64,000 nucleotides of DNA from Allobogoriella deserti (GTDB lineage Bacteria > Actinomycetota > Actinomycetes > Actinomycetales > Actinomycetaceae), in assembly GCF_042680605.1 (NCBI RefSeq), contig NZ_JBHUEE010000002.1, positions 558,001 through 622,000 of the forward strand. The letters run 5' to 3'. Below the pieces are notes generated by a model, which saw only the letters and a program-made list of their open reading frames with translations, was not told the origin of the DNA and did no database searches. Both the position numbers and the translations under genes were made by a program. Each line of letters opens with the position of its first letter. Position 1 is the stretch's first letter. Shown one piece after another: positions 49,998-57,440 of the stretch.

Positions 49998-51047
49998 CTT
50001 GGCGCCGTAGGGCAGCCGGGGGTCGGTCTGCTGGGCCGGCCACGTCTCGCGGATCCAGGCGTGGGCGGGGTCGTCGCTGATCAGCCAGGCGCGTTCCGGG
50101 TCCGGTCCGGCCATAACGTTGAGGTAGTAGAGGTCGTAGCCGGGGGCGGCGACGGCGGGGCCGTGGTAGCCGTAGGGGACCAGGGCGATGTCTCCCGTCC
50201 GCACAACGGCGTTGATCTCGATCTCGCCCGCAGGCGAGGAGTAGGTGCTGAACAGCCCGAACGCGGTGTCCGGGTCGACGGCACGCGGCCCGGCACCGGC
50301 ACGCGGCCCGGCACCGGAACCGGCACGCGGCCCGGCACAGGAACCGGCACGCGGCCCGCCATCGGCACCGGACGCCGGGTCCCCGCCGGGTCCGGTGCCG
50401 GCAGCCCCACCGGCCCCACCGGCCGCGGCGGCTTCCGCCGCCGCCTCGGGCGCGGACTCGAAGTAGTAGATCTCCTCCAGGCGGACCTCCTCGCCGGGGA
50501 CGCGGGTGTCGTGCTTGTGCTCGGGGTAGGAGGACCAGTTCCCGGCCGGCGTGATCACCTCGCACACGATGAGCCGGGCCGCGTCGAGCACCGGCGGCGT
50601 GCCGAAGTTGTGCACCTGGCGGCTGGCGGCTCCGGCGCCGCGCAGTTCGACGGGCGTCTCCTCGGCGGCGACGTACCGGGCCGGCCGTACCTCGTTCGTC
50701 GGGGAGGACGCGACGGCGACCCGCCCCTCGCCGAGGATCGACCCGGTGACGCCGGCGGGCAGGTAGAGCACGTCGCTGGGCCCGTCGAAGACCGAGGCGC
50801 GCCCGGCGAGATGCGTCGTCGTCGGCCCGGCCGCTTCCGGTTCGGCGTGGGTGACCGTGCACGAGCCGGCCAGCGGAATGACGATCCGCTCCACGCCGTC
50901 GTCGTCGAGCGCCGCCGGTGTGCCGGGCGTCAGTTCGACAACGGCGAGCCCGGTGTGTGCCCAGCCGGGCGTGGTGCTGTCCACCACGGACTGCCAGTCG
51001 CCGCGGGCGAGTGCTCCGCGGCGGTGGAACCAGCGGTCCTGGCTCAT
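49983..51047 (-). CDS. iolB: 5-deoxy-glucuronate isomerase with internal low-complexity insertion
   Basis: A 354-residue cupin-type isomerase that converts 5-deoxyglucuronate to 2-deoxy-5-keto-gluconate. The metal site is visible as PEHKHD (about 185-190) with LEEIYYF (about 200-206), plus GYHGPA and a final GYDLYYLNVMAG. IolB proteins are usually about 290-300 residues. The extra length is a Gly/Ala/Pro-rich block (about 207-258), including repeats of AGPRAGS-like units, placed between LEEIYYFES and the second half. It overlies a tandem DNA repeat. ATG follows AAGGAGG. It lies 80 bases downstream of MmsA and overlaps IolD. Confidence 0.9.
   Translation of the reverse strand: MSQDRWFHRRGALARGDWQSVVDSTTPGWAHTGLAVVELTPGTPAALDDDGVERIVIPLAGSCTVTHAEPEAAGPTTTHLAGRASVFDGPSDVLYLPAGVTGSILGEGRVAVASSPTNEVRPARYVAAEETPVELRGAGAASRQVHNFGTPPVLDAARLIVCEVITPAGNWSSYPEHKHDTRVPGEEVRLEEIYYFESAPEAAAEAAAAGGAGGAAGTGPGGDPASGADGGPRAGSCAGPRAGSGAGPRAGAGPRAVDPDTAFGLFSTYSSPAGEIEINAVVRTGDIALVPYGYHGPAVAAPGYDLYYLNVMAGPDPERAWLISDDPAHAWIRETWPAQQTDPRLPYGAKEDPQ
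50279..50360. repeat. In-frame minisatellite inside iolB
   Basis: Four degenerate copies of a CGGCACGCGGCCCGGCACC-type unit, at 18 to 24-base spacing, encode the AGPRAG repeat of the IolB insertion. Unit lengths are multiples of three, so the reading frame is kept. Confidence 0.85.
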
Positions 51048-51127
51048 CTGCCCTCCTTCGGGTCCGCGCCTCCGCGCTCGGGGTGTCCGGGTCGGGTCGG
51101 TGTGGCGGGTCAGATCGGGTGTCCGGC

Positions 51128-52717
51128 TCAGTCGTGCTGCGGGAAGCCGAGGTCGACGCCGCTGCGCGTGGCCGGGTCGGGCCAGCGACTGGTGATCGCC
51201 TTCTCCCGGGTGAAGAAGTCGAAGCCGTGGGCGCCGTAGGCCTTGGCGTCGCCGAACAGGGAGGACTTCCAGCCGCCGAAGGAGTGATAGGCCACCGGGA
51301 CCGGGATGGGCACGTTGATGCCGATCATGCCCACCTCGATCTCGTGCTGGAAGCGGCGGGCGGCTCCGCCGTCGGCGGTGAAGATCGCGGTGCCGTTGCC
51401 GAACGCGCCGGAGTTGATGAGCTCGACGCCGTCCTGGAAGGACTCGACGCGGACCACCTCGAGAACCGGCCCGAAGATCTCCTCGGTGTAGGCGCGGGAG
51501 GTGGTCGGGACGTCGTCGATGAGCGTGGGGCCGAAGAAGAAGCCGTCCTCGCGGCCCTCGACGGTGTAGCCGCGGCCGTCGACGACGATCTTGGCGCCGT
51601 CGGCCTCGGCGATGTCGACGTACCCGGCGACCCGCTCGCGGTGCTGGCCGGTGATCAGCGGACCCATGTCGGGTTCGCCGTCGGGGCCGCCGGCGCCGTC
51701 GCCGACCCGCAGCCGGCCGATGCGGTCCCGGATACGGGCCACGAGCTCGTCGGCGACAGGCTCGACGGCGAGGACCACGGAGACGGCCATGCACCGCTCC
51801 CCCGCGGCGCCGTAGCCGGCGCTCACGGCCTGGTCGGCGGCGTGGTCGAGGTCGGCGTCGGGCAGGACGAGCATGTGGTTCTTCGCGCCGCCGAGCGCCT
51901 GGACGCGTTTGCCGTGCTTGGCGGCGGTCTCGTAGATGTATTGGGCGATCGGGGTGGAGCCGACGAACGAGATCGACTGCACGTCCGGGCTGGTCAGCAA
52001 CCCGTCGACGGCGGTCTTGTCGCCCTGCAGCACGGTGAAGACACCGTCGGGCAGGCCGGCCTCGTGCCAGAGGCGGGCCAGCCACAGCGAGGCCGAGGGG
52101 TCCTTCTCGCTGGGTTTGAGGACGACGGCGTTGCCGGCCGCGATGGCGACGGGGAAGAACCACATCGGCACCATGGCGGGGAAGTTGAACGGGCTGATGA
52201 CGCCGACGACGCCGAGCGGCTGGCGCAGCGAATACACGTCGACGCCGGACGAGGCGTTCTCGGAGTAGTCGCCCTTGAGGTGGCTCGGGAAGCCGCAGGC
52301 CAGGTCCACGACCTCCTGGCCGCGGGCGATCTCGCCGAGCGCGTCGGAGCGGACCTTGCCGTGCTCAGCGGTGATGAGATCGGCGAGCTCGCCCTTGCGG
52401 GCCTCGAGCAGCTCCCGGAACGCGAACAGCACGGCCTGGCGCTTGGCGATCGAGTAGTCGCGCCAGGTCCGGTACCCGCGTTCGGCGGAGGCGATCGCGG
52501 CGTCGATCTCGGTCTGGTCGGCGAGCGCGACGTGGGCAGTGACGGCCCCGGTGGCGGGGTTGTGCACCGCGCTGGTGCGGCCGCCGTCCGGGGCGTAGGT
52601 GGCGCCGTCTATCCAGTGGCCGATGACGGGGACGCCGGCGTCGTCGCAGATGGCGGCGCCGCGGGCGTCGGCCCCGCCGGCGGCACGGGCGGTGGATGCC
52701 GCGTCGGTGGTGCTCAT
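51128..52717 (-). CDS. mmsA: Methylmalonate-semialdehyde dehydrogenase (CoA-acylating)
   Basis: A 529-residue aldehyde dehydrogenase. It has the ALDH motifs ISPFNFPAMVPMWFFPVAI (about 173-191), KPSEKDP, SFVGSTPIAQYIYE and LGGAKNH. The catalytic Cys in GYGAAGERCMAVS is in the MmsA/IolA context, and EIFGPVLEVVRV and INVPIPVPVAYHSFGGWK are typical of the CoA-acylating subfamily. It converts malonate semialdehyde to acetyl-CoA and CO2, the end of inositol breakdown, and can act on methylmalonate semialdehyde from valine. The N-terminal 25 residues are Ala-rich. ATG follows GAGGAGAC. Confidence 0.93.
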   Translation of the reverse strand: MSTTDAASTARAAGGADARGAAICDDAGVPVIGHWIDGATYAPDGGRTSAVHNPATGAVTAHVALADQTEIDAAIASAERGYRTWRDYSIAKRQAVLFAFRELLEARKGELADLITAEHGKVRSDALGEIARGQEVVDLACGFPSHLKGDYSENASSGVDVYSLRQPLGVVGVISPFNFPAMVPMWFFPVAIAAGNAVVLKPSEKDPSASLWLARLWHEAGLPDGVFTVLQGDKTAVDGLLTSPDVQSISFVGSTPIAQYIYETAAKHGKRVQALGGAKNHMLVLPDADLDHAADQAVSAGYGAAGERCMAVSVVLAVEPVADELVARIRDRIGRLRVGDGAGGPDGEPDMGPLITGQHRERVAGYVDIAEADGAKIVVDGRGYTVEGREDGFFFGPTLIDDVPTTSRAYTEEIFGPVLEVVRVESFQDGVELINSGAFGNGTAIFTADGGAARRFQHEIEVGMIGINVPIPVPVAYHSFGGWKSSLFGDAKAYGAHGFDFFTREKAITSRWPDPATRSGVDLGFPQHD

Positions 52718-52739
52718 GTCAGTCTCCTCGATTCGCGGG

Positions 52740-53654
52740 TCAGCGGGTTGGGGTGGCGGCCCGGGTGGGGTGGACCAGGCCGGCCGCCTGGTCGACGGCC
52801 CCGGCGACGTCGTCGTCGGGCGGGTACAGCAGGGTGCGGCCGACGGTCAGGCCGCGCACGCCGGGCAGGTCGAGTGCGCGCTCCCAGGCGGCGAAGGTCC
52901 CCTCCTGGTCGGACGAGTCGCCGCCGAGCAGCACGGTGGGCAGCGTCGTCGCCTCGAGGACGCGCTCCATGTCCGCGACCACCGGCAGCTTCATCCAGGT
53001 GTAGGCGCTGCTGGCCCCCAGTCCGGAGGCGATCGCCACGGACTCGATCACGGCGTCGGTGCTCAGGTCGTTGACGATCCGGCCATTCTCCCAGCGGCTG
53101 AGGAACGGTTCCAGCATGATCGGCAGCCGGGCGGCGGCGGCCGCGGTGACCGCGCGGGCGGCGGCCTCCAGTGCGGACGCGGTGGCGCTGTCCGCGCGGT
53201 CGATCCGCAGCAGCAGCTTCGCCACGTCCACGCCGGCGTCGACCATCGAGGCGACGTCGTAACCGGTGTAGCGGTCGTCGATCTCGAAGGCGGAGCCGCG
53301 CAGGCCCCCGCGGTTCATCGAGCCGACGACGACGCGGTCCTCCAGCAGTCCGAGGGCGGCGAGGTCGTCGACGACGTCGGGGGCCGCCAAGACGCCGTCG
53401 ACGCCCGGCCGGGAGAGTGCGACGGCGAGCCGGTCCAGCAGGTCGTAGCGGTTGGCCATCGCGGCCGGGTCCGAGCCGACGCCGAGGGATCCGCGAGCGG
53501 GGTGGTCGGCGGCGACGACGAGCAGGCGGCCGTCGTCGGCGAGGACCTCCCGGCGGCGGCGGGCGGCCAGCGCGCCGGCGATCTCCTCCGGTCGGCGGGC
53601 GCGCGTCTCGCGCAGCCGGGCGAACGCCTCACCGGTGAGCGGGCTGGGCACCAT
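52740..53654 (-). CDS. Cgl0159-like TIM-barrel aldolase of inositol loci
   Basis: A 304-residue barrel protein of the type found in actinobacterial inositol clusters. Recognisable segments are LVVAADHPARGSLGVG (about 45-60), GVLAAPDVVDDL, TGYDVASMVDAGVDVAKLLLRID with a Lys that could form the Schiff base, PIMLEPFLSRWENG and TVLLGGDSSDQEGTFAAWE. By pathway position it should split the phosphorylated 2-deoxy-5-keto-gluconate into dihydroxyacetone phosphate and malonate semialdehyde (the IolJ step). Its ATG overlaps the PfkB stop by one base (TGATG), a classic coupling arrangement. The aldolase role is an inference from family and neighbourhood. Confidence 0.8.
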   Translation of the reverse strand: MVPSPLTGEAFARLRETRARRPEEIAGALAARRRREVLADDGRLLVVAADHPARGSLGVGSDPAAMANRYDLLDRLAVALSRPGVDGVLAAPDVVDDLAALGLLEDRVVVGSMNRGGLRGSAFEIDDRYTGYDVASMVDAGVDVAKLLLRIDRADSATASALEAAARAVTAAAAARLPIMLEPFLSRWENGRIVNDLSTDAVIESVAIASGLGASSAYTWMKLPVVADMERVLEATTLPTVLLGGDSSDQEGTFAAWERALDLPGVRGLTVGRTLLYPPDDDVAGAVDQAAGLVHPTRAATPTR

Positions 53655-54610
53655 CAGCCGTCCCCCGGCAGCTGCGCCTCGACCTCGGCGGTGGCGGGCA
53701 TCGCCGTCGAGCACTCGCGGCGCCCGGCGACGATGGCACCGGCGACGTTCGCGAACCGGAGGACGCGCTCGAGGTCCCAGCCGGAGAGCAGGCCGTGGCA
53801 CAGCGCGCCTCCGAAAGCGTCGCCGGCGCCCAGGCCGTTGACGACGTCGACGGCGTACGGCGGGACCTCCACCGTCTCCTCGGCGGTCCTGGCGAGGACG
53901 CCCTTCGGGCCCTGTTTGACGATCGCCAGCTCTACGCCGCGCTCCAGCAGGGCGTCGGCGGCCCGGTCCGGCTCGGTCTCGCCGACCGCGACCTCGCACT
54001 CCTCGCGATTGCCGACGGCGACCGTGGCGGTCTCGAGCACGCGGGCGATCTGCGCGGTGGCCTCGCCCGGCTCCGGCCAGAACACCGGGCGGTAGTCGAG
54101 GTCGACCACGGTGTGCGGGGTCCGGCCGCGGGCGGTCAGCGCCGCGTGATGGGCCGCACGACTGGGCTCGCGGCTCAGGCCGGTGACGGTGACCCAGAAG
54201 ATGCGCGCGCCGCGGACGGCCTCCAGGTCGAGGTCGTCGGGTGCGACGTTGAGGTCGGGGGCCTTGGGTTCGCGGTAGAAGTAGATCGGGAAGTGGTCCG
54301 GCGGAAAGATCTCGCAGAACGTGATCGGCGTCTTCAGGGCCGGGTCGACGCAGACGAACCGCGGGTCGACACCGAGGTCGGCGAGCTCGCGGAGGAGGTA
54401 GCGGCCGAACGGGTCCTCGCCCACCCGGGAGACGAGGGCCGCGCGCAGCCCGTGGCGCGCGGCCGCGACGGTGACGTTGGCGGCGCTACCGCCGAGGTAC
54501 TTGCCGAACGTCCGCACGTCCTCGAGGCCGACGCCGTCCTGCAGCGGGTAGAGGTCGACGCCGAGGCGCCCCATCGCCACGAGGTCCGTCTGTGGTGGTC
54601 CGCCGGCCAT
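53654..54610 (-). CDS. iolC: 5-dehydro-2-deoxygluconokinase (PfkB family)
   Basis: A 318-residue ribokinase-type sugar kinase. It has the PfkB signature 1 region KYLGGSAANVTVAAARHGL (about 37-55) and GEDPFGRYLLRELADLGVD. The C-terminal signature 2 is YAVDVVNGLGAGDAFGGALCHGLL, with the catalytic Asp in GAGDAF. VKQGPKGV and FCEIFPPDHFPIYFYREPKAPD fit IolC. It phosphorylates 2-deoxy-5-keto-gluconate. It is the first gene of the catabolic operon. An operator (54641) lies 31 bases upstream of the ATG, and the GntR gene is divergent across a 290-bp gap. Confidence 0.9.
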   Translation of the reverse strand: MAGGPPQTDLVAMGRLGVDLYPLQDGVGLEDVRTFGKYLGGSAANVTVAAARHGLRAALVSRVGEDPFGRYLLRELADLGVDPRFVCVDPALKTPITFCEIFPPDHFPIYFYREPKAPDLNVAPDDLDLEAVRGARIFWVTVTGLSREPSRAAHHAALTARGRTPHTVVDLDYRPVFWPEPGEATAQIARVLETATVAVGNREECEVAVGETEPDRAADALLERGVELAIVKQGPKGVLARTAEETVEVPPYAVDVVNGLGAGDAFGGALCHGLLSGWDLERVLRFANVAGAIVAGRRECSTAMPATAEVEAQLPGDG

Positions 54611-54640
54611 GCTCCCGCCCGTCCGTCGACATCGATGGAA

Positions 54641-54650
54641 TGTCAGGACA
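54641..54650. promoter_or_regulatory. TGTCnnGACA operator in front of iolC
   Basis: AATGTCAGGACAATA contains TGTC-AG-GACA, matching the sites at 46835 and 54860. Its place just upstream of the catabolic operon fits repression by the divergent GntR protein. Confidence 0.7.
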
Positions 54651-54859
54651 ATATCCCTTGCTCGCTGGTGAGCAACACCCCTGCTGGCCAGACAATGCGC
54701 CTTCTTGGCCGCGTCCCTCACGCTCGGCCGTGCCCTCACCCTCAGCCGCAACCCGTAGTTGTGCCCAGAAGTGCAGTAGATCGCTCGTTTGGGCACCACT
54801 AGCAGCGGGCAGCCGGACTTCCGCCCGGCTGCGGAGACAAACGCGGCACTAGGTAGGGT

Positions 54860-54869
54860 TGTCCCGACA
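54860..54869. promoter_or_regulatory. TGTCnnGACA operator in front of the GntR gene
   Basis: GGTTGTCCCGACATTA contains TGTC-CC-GACA, 32 bases before the GTG start of the regulator gene, consistent with autoregulation. Confidence 0.65.
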
Positions 54870-54900
54870 TTACGTGGAAGGTCACGGACGGAGGTCACTG

Positions 54901-55659
54901 GTGAGCGACGACGTCGTGTGGCCGGACGAGTTGTTCGCCGATCTCGATCGGACCGGCCCGGTGCCGCTGTACTTCCAGATCTCGAATCGCCTGGAGACGG
55001 CGATCCGGGAGGGGCGCATCCCGGCCGGATCCCGGCTGGAGACCGAGATCGGCATCGGACAGCGGCTCGGCCTCTCCCGCCCGACCGTGCGCCGGGCGAT
55101 CCAGGAGCTGGTCGACAAAGGTCTGCTGGTCCGGCGGCGGGGCGTCGGCACCCAAGTCGTGCACGGCCAGCTCACGCGGCAGGTCGAGCTGACGAGCCTG
55201 TACGAGGACCTGCAGAGCTCGCACCACGAGCCGGGCACCACCGTCCTCACCCACGAGCTACGGCCCGCGACGGACCGCGTCGCGGAGAATCTGGGCGTCG
55301 AGCCGGGCACCGACGTCGTCTATCTCCGACGACGACGCACCAGTGACGGCGTGCCGGTCGCCGTGCTGGAGAACTACCTGACGTCGGCCTTCGCCGACGT
55401 GACGACCGAGCAGCTCGAGACCCAGGGCCTGTACCAGATCCTGCGCGCCCGCGGCGTGACGATCCGGGTAGCCAAGCAGCAGATCGGCGCCCGGCGCGAG
55501 CAGGACGACGAGGACGAGCTCCTCGACATCGGCTCCGGCAGCCCGGTGCTGACCATGGAACGGATCGCCTACGACGCCAGCGGCCGGGCGGTCGAGTACG
55601 GGCAGCACTGCTACCGGCCGGACATGTACAACTTCGCGACGACCCTCATCGCGAAGTAG
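54901..55659 (+). CDS. GntR/HutC-family regulator of the inositol locus
   Basis: A 252-residue repressor-type protein. The N-terminal winged helix (about 15-85) has PLYFQISNRLETAIREGRIPAGSRLETE, seen as PLYFQISNRLETAIREG and IPAGSRL, with LGLSRPTVRRAIQELVDKGLLVRRRGVGT. The C-terminal UTRA domain (about 95-250) carries VYLRRRRTSDGVPVAVLENYL and RIAYDASGRAVEYGQHCYRPDMY, a ligand-binding fold. GTG at 54901 is chosen because GGAGG lies 6-7 bases upstream. Divergent from iolC with matching palindromes in both promoters and in front of the transport operon, it is the likely local regulator responding to an inositol intermediate. Confidence 0.9.
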   Translation: MSDDVVWPDELFADLDRTGPVPLYFQISNRLETAIREGRIPAGSRLETEIGIGQRLGLSRPTVRRAIQELVDKGLLVRRRGVGTQVVHGQLTRQVELTSLYEDLQSSHHEPGTTVLTHELRPATDRVAENLGVEPGTDVVYLRRRRTSDGVPVAVLENYLTSAFADVTTEQLETQGLYQILRARGVTIRVAKQQIGARREQDDEDELLDIGSGSPVLTMERIAYDASGRAVEYGQHCYRPDMYNFATTLIAK

Positions 55660-55682
55660 CTCGCCTCCCCGCCCCCGCCCGG

Positions 55683-55801
55683 GCGCCGAGTCGTCACTCT
55701 TGTGCCGAGTTGTCATCTCTCGACGTCGAGAGATCTCTTCGCACAACTTTGACAAGTGGGCACACCGATGACGAGTCGGCACAGGACTGACGAGTCGCGG
55801 G
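55683..55801. repeat. Array of 14-bp units at 19-base spacing around a 20-bp palindrome
   Basis: Two units like GTGCCGAGTTGTCA start at 55683 and 55702. A perfect 20-bp palindrome (55715-55734, core CTCTCGACGTCGAGAG) follows. Three reverse-oriented units (TGACGAGTCGGCAC-like) start at 55750, 55769 and 55788. The spacing is 19 bases in both arms. It lies between the convergent GntR and M20 genes and may act as a bidirectional terminator or as a protein-binding array. Confidence 0.75.
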
Positions 55802-55838
55802 CCGGCCACCGTGCGGGAGGGAGGCGTTCGGCTCGCGG

Positions 55839-57257
55839 TCAGTCGAAGTAGTGCGGCACGTCGATCGCGCCCCCCTGGGCGGCGAACTCGGCGTGGACGG
55901 CGTCCCGGATACCGGGGTCGACGAGATAGTCCAGCGCGGTCAGCGCCAGGCCGACGGCACCGTCGACGGCGCCGTCGTGCGCCGCCTGGCTCGCCGCCGC
56001 CGCGGCGAAGCCGGTGGTGTGGAGCGCGACGTCGGGCTCGGCGATCTTGATCAGCGGATGCATCCCCGGGATCCGGTAGCTGACGTTGCCGAAGTCGGTG
56101 GACGCGGCGACGGTCTCGGACAGCACCCCGCCGGGCAGCGGAGCGCGCCCACGGCGGCGCTGGGCGGCGACCCAGCGCCGGGTGAGCGCCTGGTTGGTGC
56201 GGACCGGCAGGGACGGCAGAGCGCCGTCGTCCCAGGCGATCTCCACCTCGGTGCCGGTCATCAGGGCGGCCCCGCGGGCAACGTCGTCCAGGCGCCTGGA
56301 GAGGTCCTTGAGCGTGTCCGGGTACTTCGAGCGCGCGTACAGCCGCATGACGGCACGTTCCGGGATGACGTTCGGGCTGGTGCCGCCCTCGACGACGGTG
56401 GCGTGGATGCGGTCGACGGGCGGCATCTGCTGCCGTAGCAGGCCGATCCCCTGGTAGGCCAGGTTGGCGGCGTCGAGCGCGTTGCGACCCATGAACGGTT
56501 GGGCCGAGGCGTGCGCAGCGCGACCGGTGAAAGTCCAGGTCAGGAGCCGACGGCCGAGCCAGACCTGCTCGGCGACGTCATGCGGGTAGGGGTGGACCAT
56601 GACGGCGGCGTCGAGGTCGTCGAAGGCACCGTGCCGGGCGAGGACCTCCTTGCCGCTGTGTCCCTCCTCCGCCGGCGTGCCGAGCAGGACGACGCGGCCG
56701 GCCGGCGCGTCGTGGCCGGACATAACCTCGCGCAGCGCGAGAAAGGCACCGACGCCGGCCGCCGCGATGACGTTGTGGCCGCAGGCGTGGCCGATGCCGG
56801 GCAGAGCGTCGTACTCGGCGCAGATGGCGATGGTCGGACCACCCTCGCCCGACGACGGCGCGGTACCGAGCTCGGCACGGAAGGCGGTCTCGACGCCGTG
56901 CACCCCCAGCTCGGCGGGGATGCCGTGACGACGGACCAGATCGACGAGGAGCCGGGCACTCTGGTGCTCGGCGAATGCGGTCTCCGGGTGGGCGTGGAGC
57001 GTCTCGACCACCTTGCCGAGCTCCGGCCGGAGCTGCTCCACCGCCTGTTCGACGGCGGTCGCGAGGGCCGGTGGCGCCCCGGCTCGGTCGGCTGCGGATG
57101 CGCCAGCGGGCTCGTCATCGCGCACACCGGAAGGTTCAGCCGTGCCGCCCGAGGCCCCTCCGCCGTCGTCCCGGCCCGCCATCACCCGGGTGCGCGCCGC
57201 AGTCTCGTCGGCCAGGTGGTCGAGGTAGGCGCTGGAGGGCGGGGTCGGCCGGCTCAT
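55839..57257 (-). CDS. M20-family amidohydrolase (AbgB/AbgA-like)
   Basis: A 472-residue peptidase M20 family hydrolase. After a disordered N-terminal segment (about 20-70), the metal-site motifs appear: ETLHAHPETAFAEHQ, AICAEYDALPGIGHACGHNVIAAAG, GTPAEEGHSGKEVL and VMVHPYPHD, and later HTTGF near the C-terminus. A dimerisation lid contains TFTGRAAHASAQPFMGRNALDAAN. In this subfamily the substrates are amide conjugates such as p-aminobenzoyl-glutamate. It is divergent from an AbgT-type transporter across 183 bases, matching the abg pair in other bacteria. The start ATG 57257 lacks a clear ribosome site. Confidence 0.88.
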   Translation of the reverse strand: MSRPTPPSSAYLDHLADETAARTRVMAGRDDGGGASGGTAEPSGVRDDEPAGASAADRAGAPPALATAVEQAVEQLRPELGKVVETLHAHPETAFAEHQSARLLVDLVRRHGIPAELGVHGVETAFRAELGTAPSSGEGGPTIAICAEYDALPGIGHACGHNVIAAAGVGAFLALREVMSGHDAPAGRVVLLGTPAEEGHSGKEVLARHGAFDDLDAAVMVHPYPHDVAEQVWLGRRLLTWTFTGRAAHASAQPFMGRNALDAANLAYQGIGLLRQQMPPVDRIHATVVEGGTSPNVIPERAVMRLYARSKYPDTLKDLSRRLDDVARGAALMTGTEVEIAWDDGALPSLPVRTNQALTRRWVAAQRRRGRAPLPGGVLSETVAASTDFGNVSYRIPGMHPLIKIAEPDVALHTTGFAAAAASQAAHDGAVDGAVGLALTALDYLVDPGIRDAVHAEFAAQGGAIDVPHYFD

Positions 57258-57440
57258 AGCGCCATCGTAAGGAGGTGCCATCGCCGGCACCGGCGGCGGA
57301 ACACCTGCACGACGGGCCCGGTTGCGATCTGAGACACGACCGGGCACGCCGGATCCGTCGGGACGTGCGTAGGGCACACTCTGCGCCAAGCCGAAGGCCG
57401 GGCAGGCCGATGACCGGGCAGCACGAGGGAGGGCGCCCCG

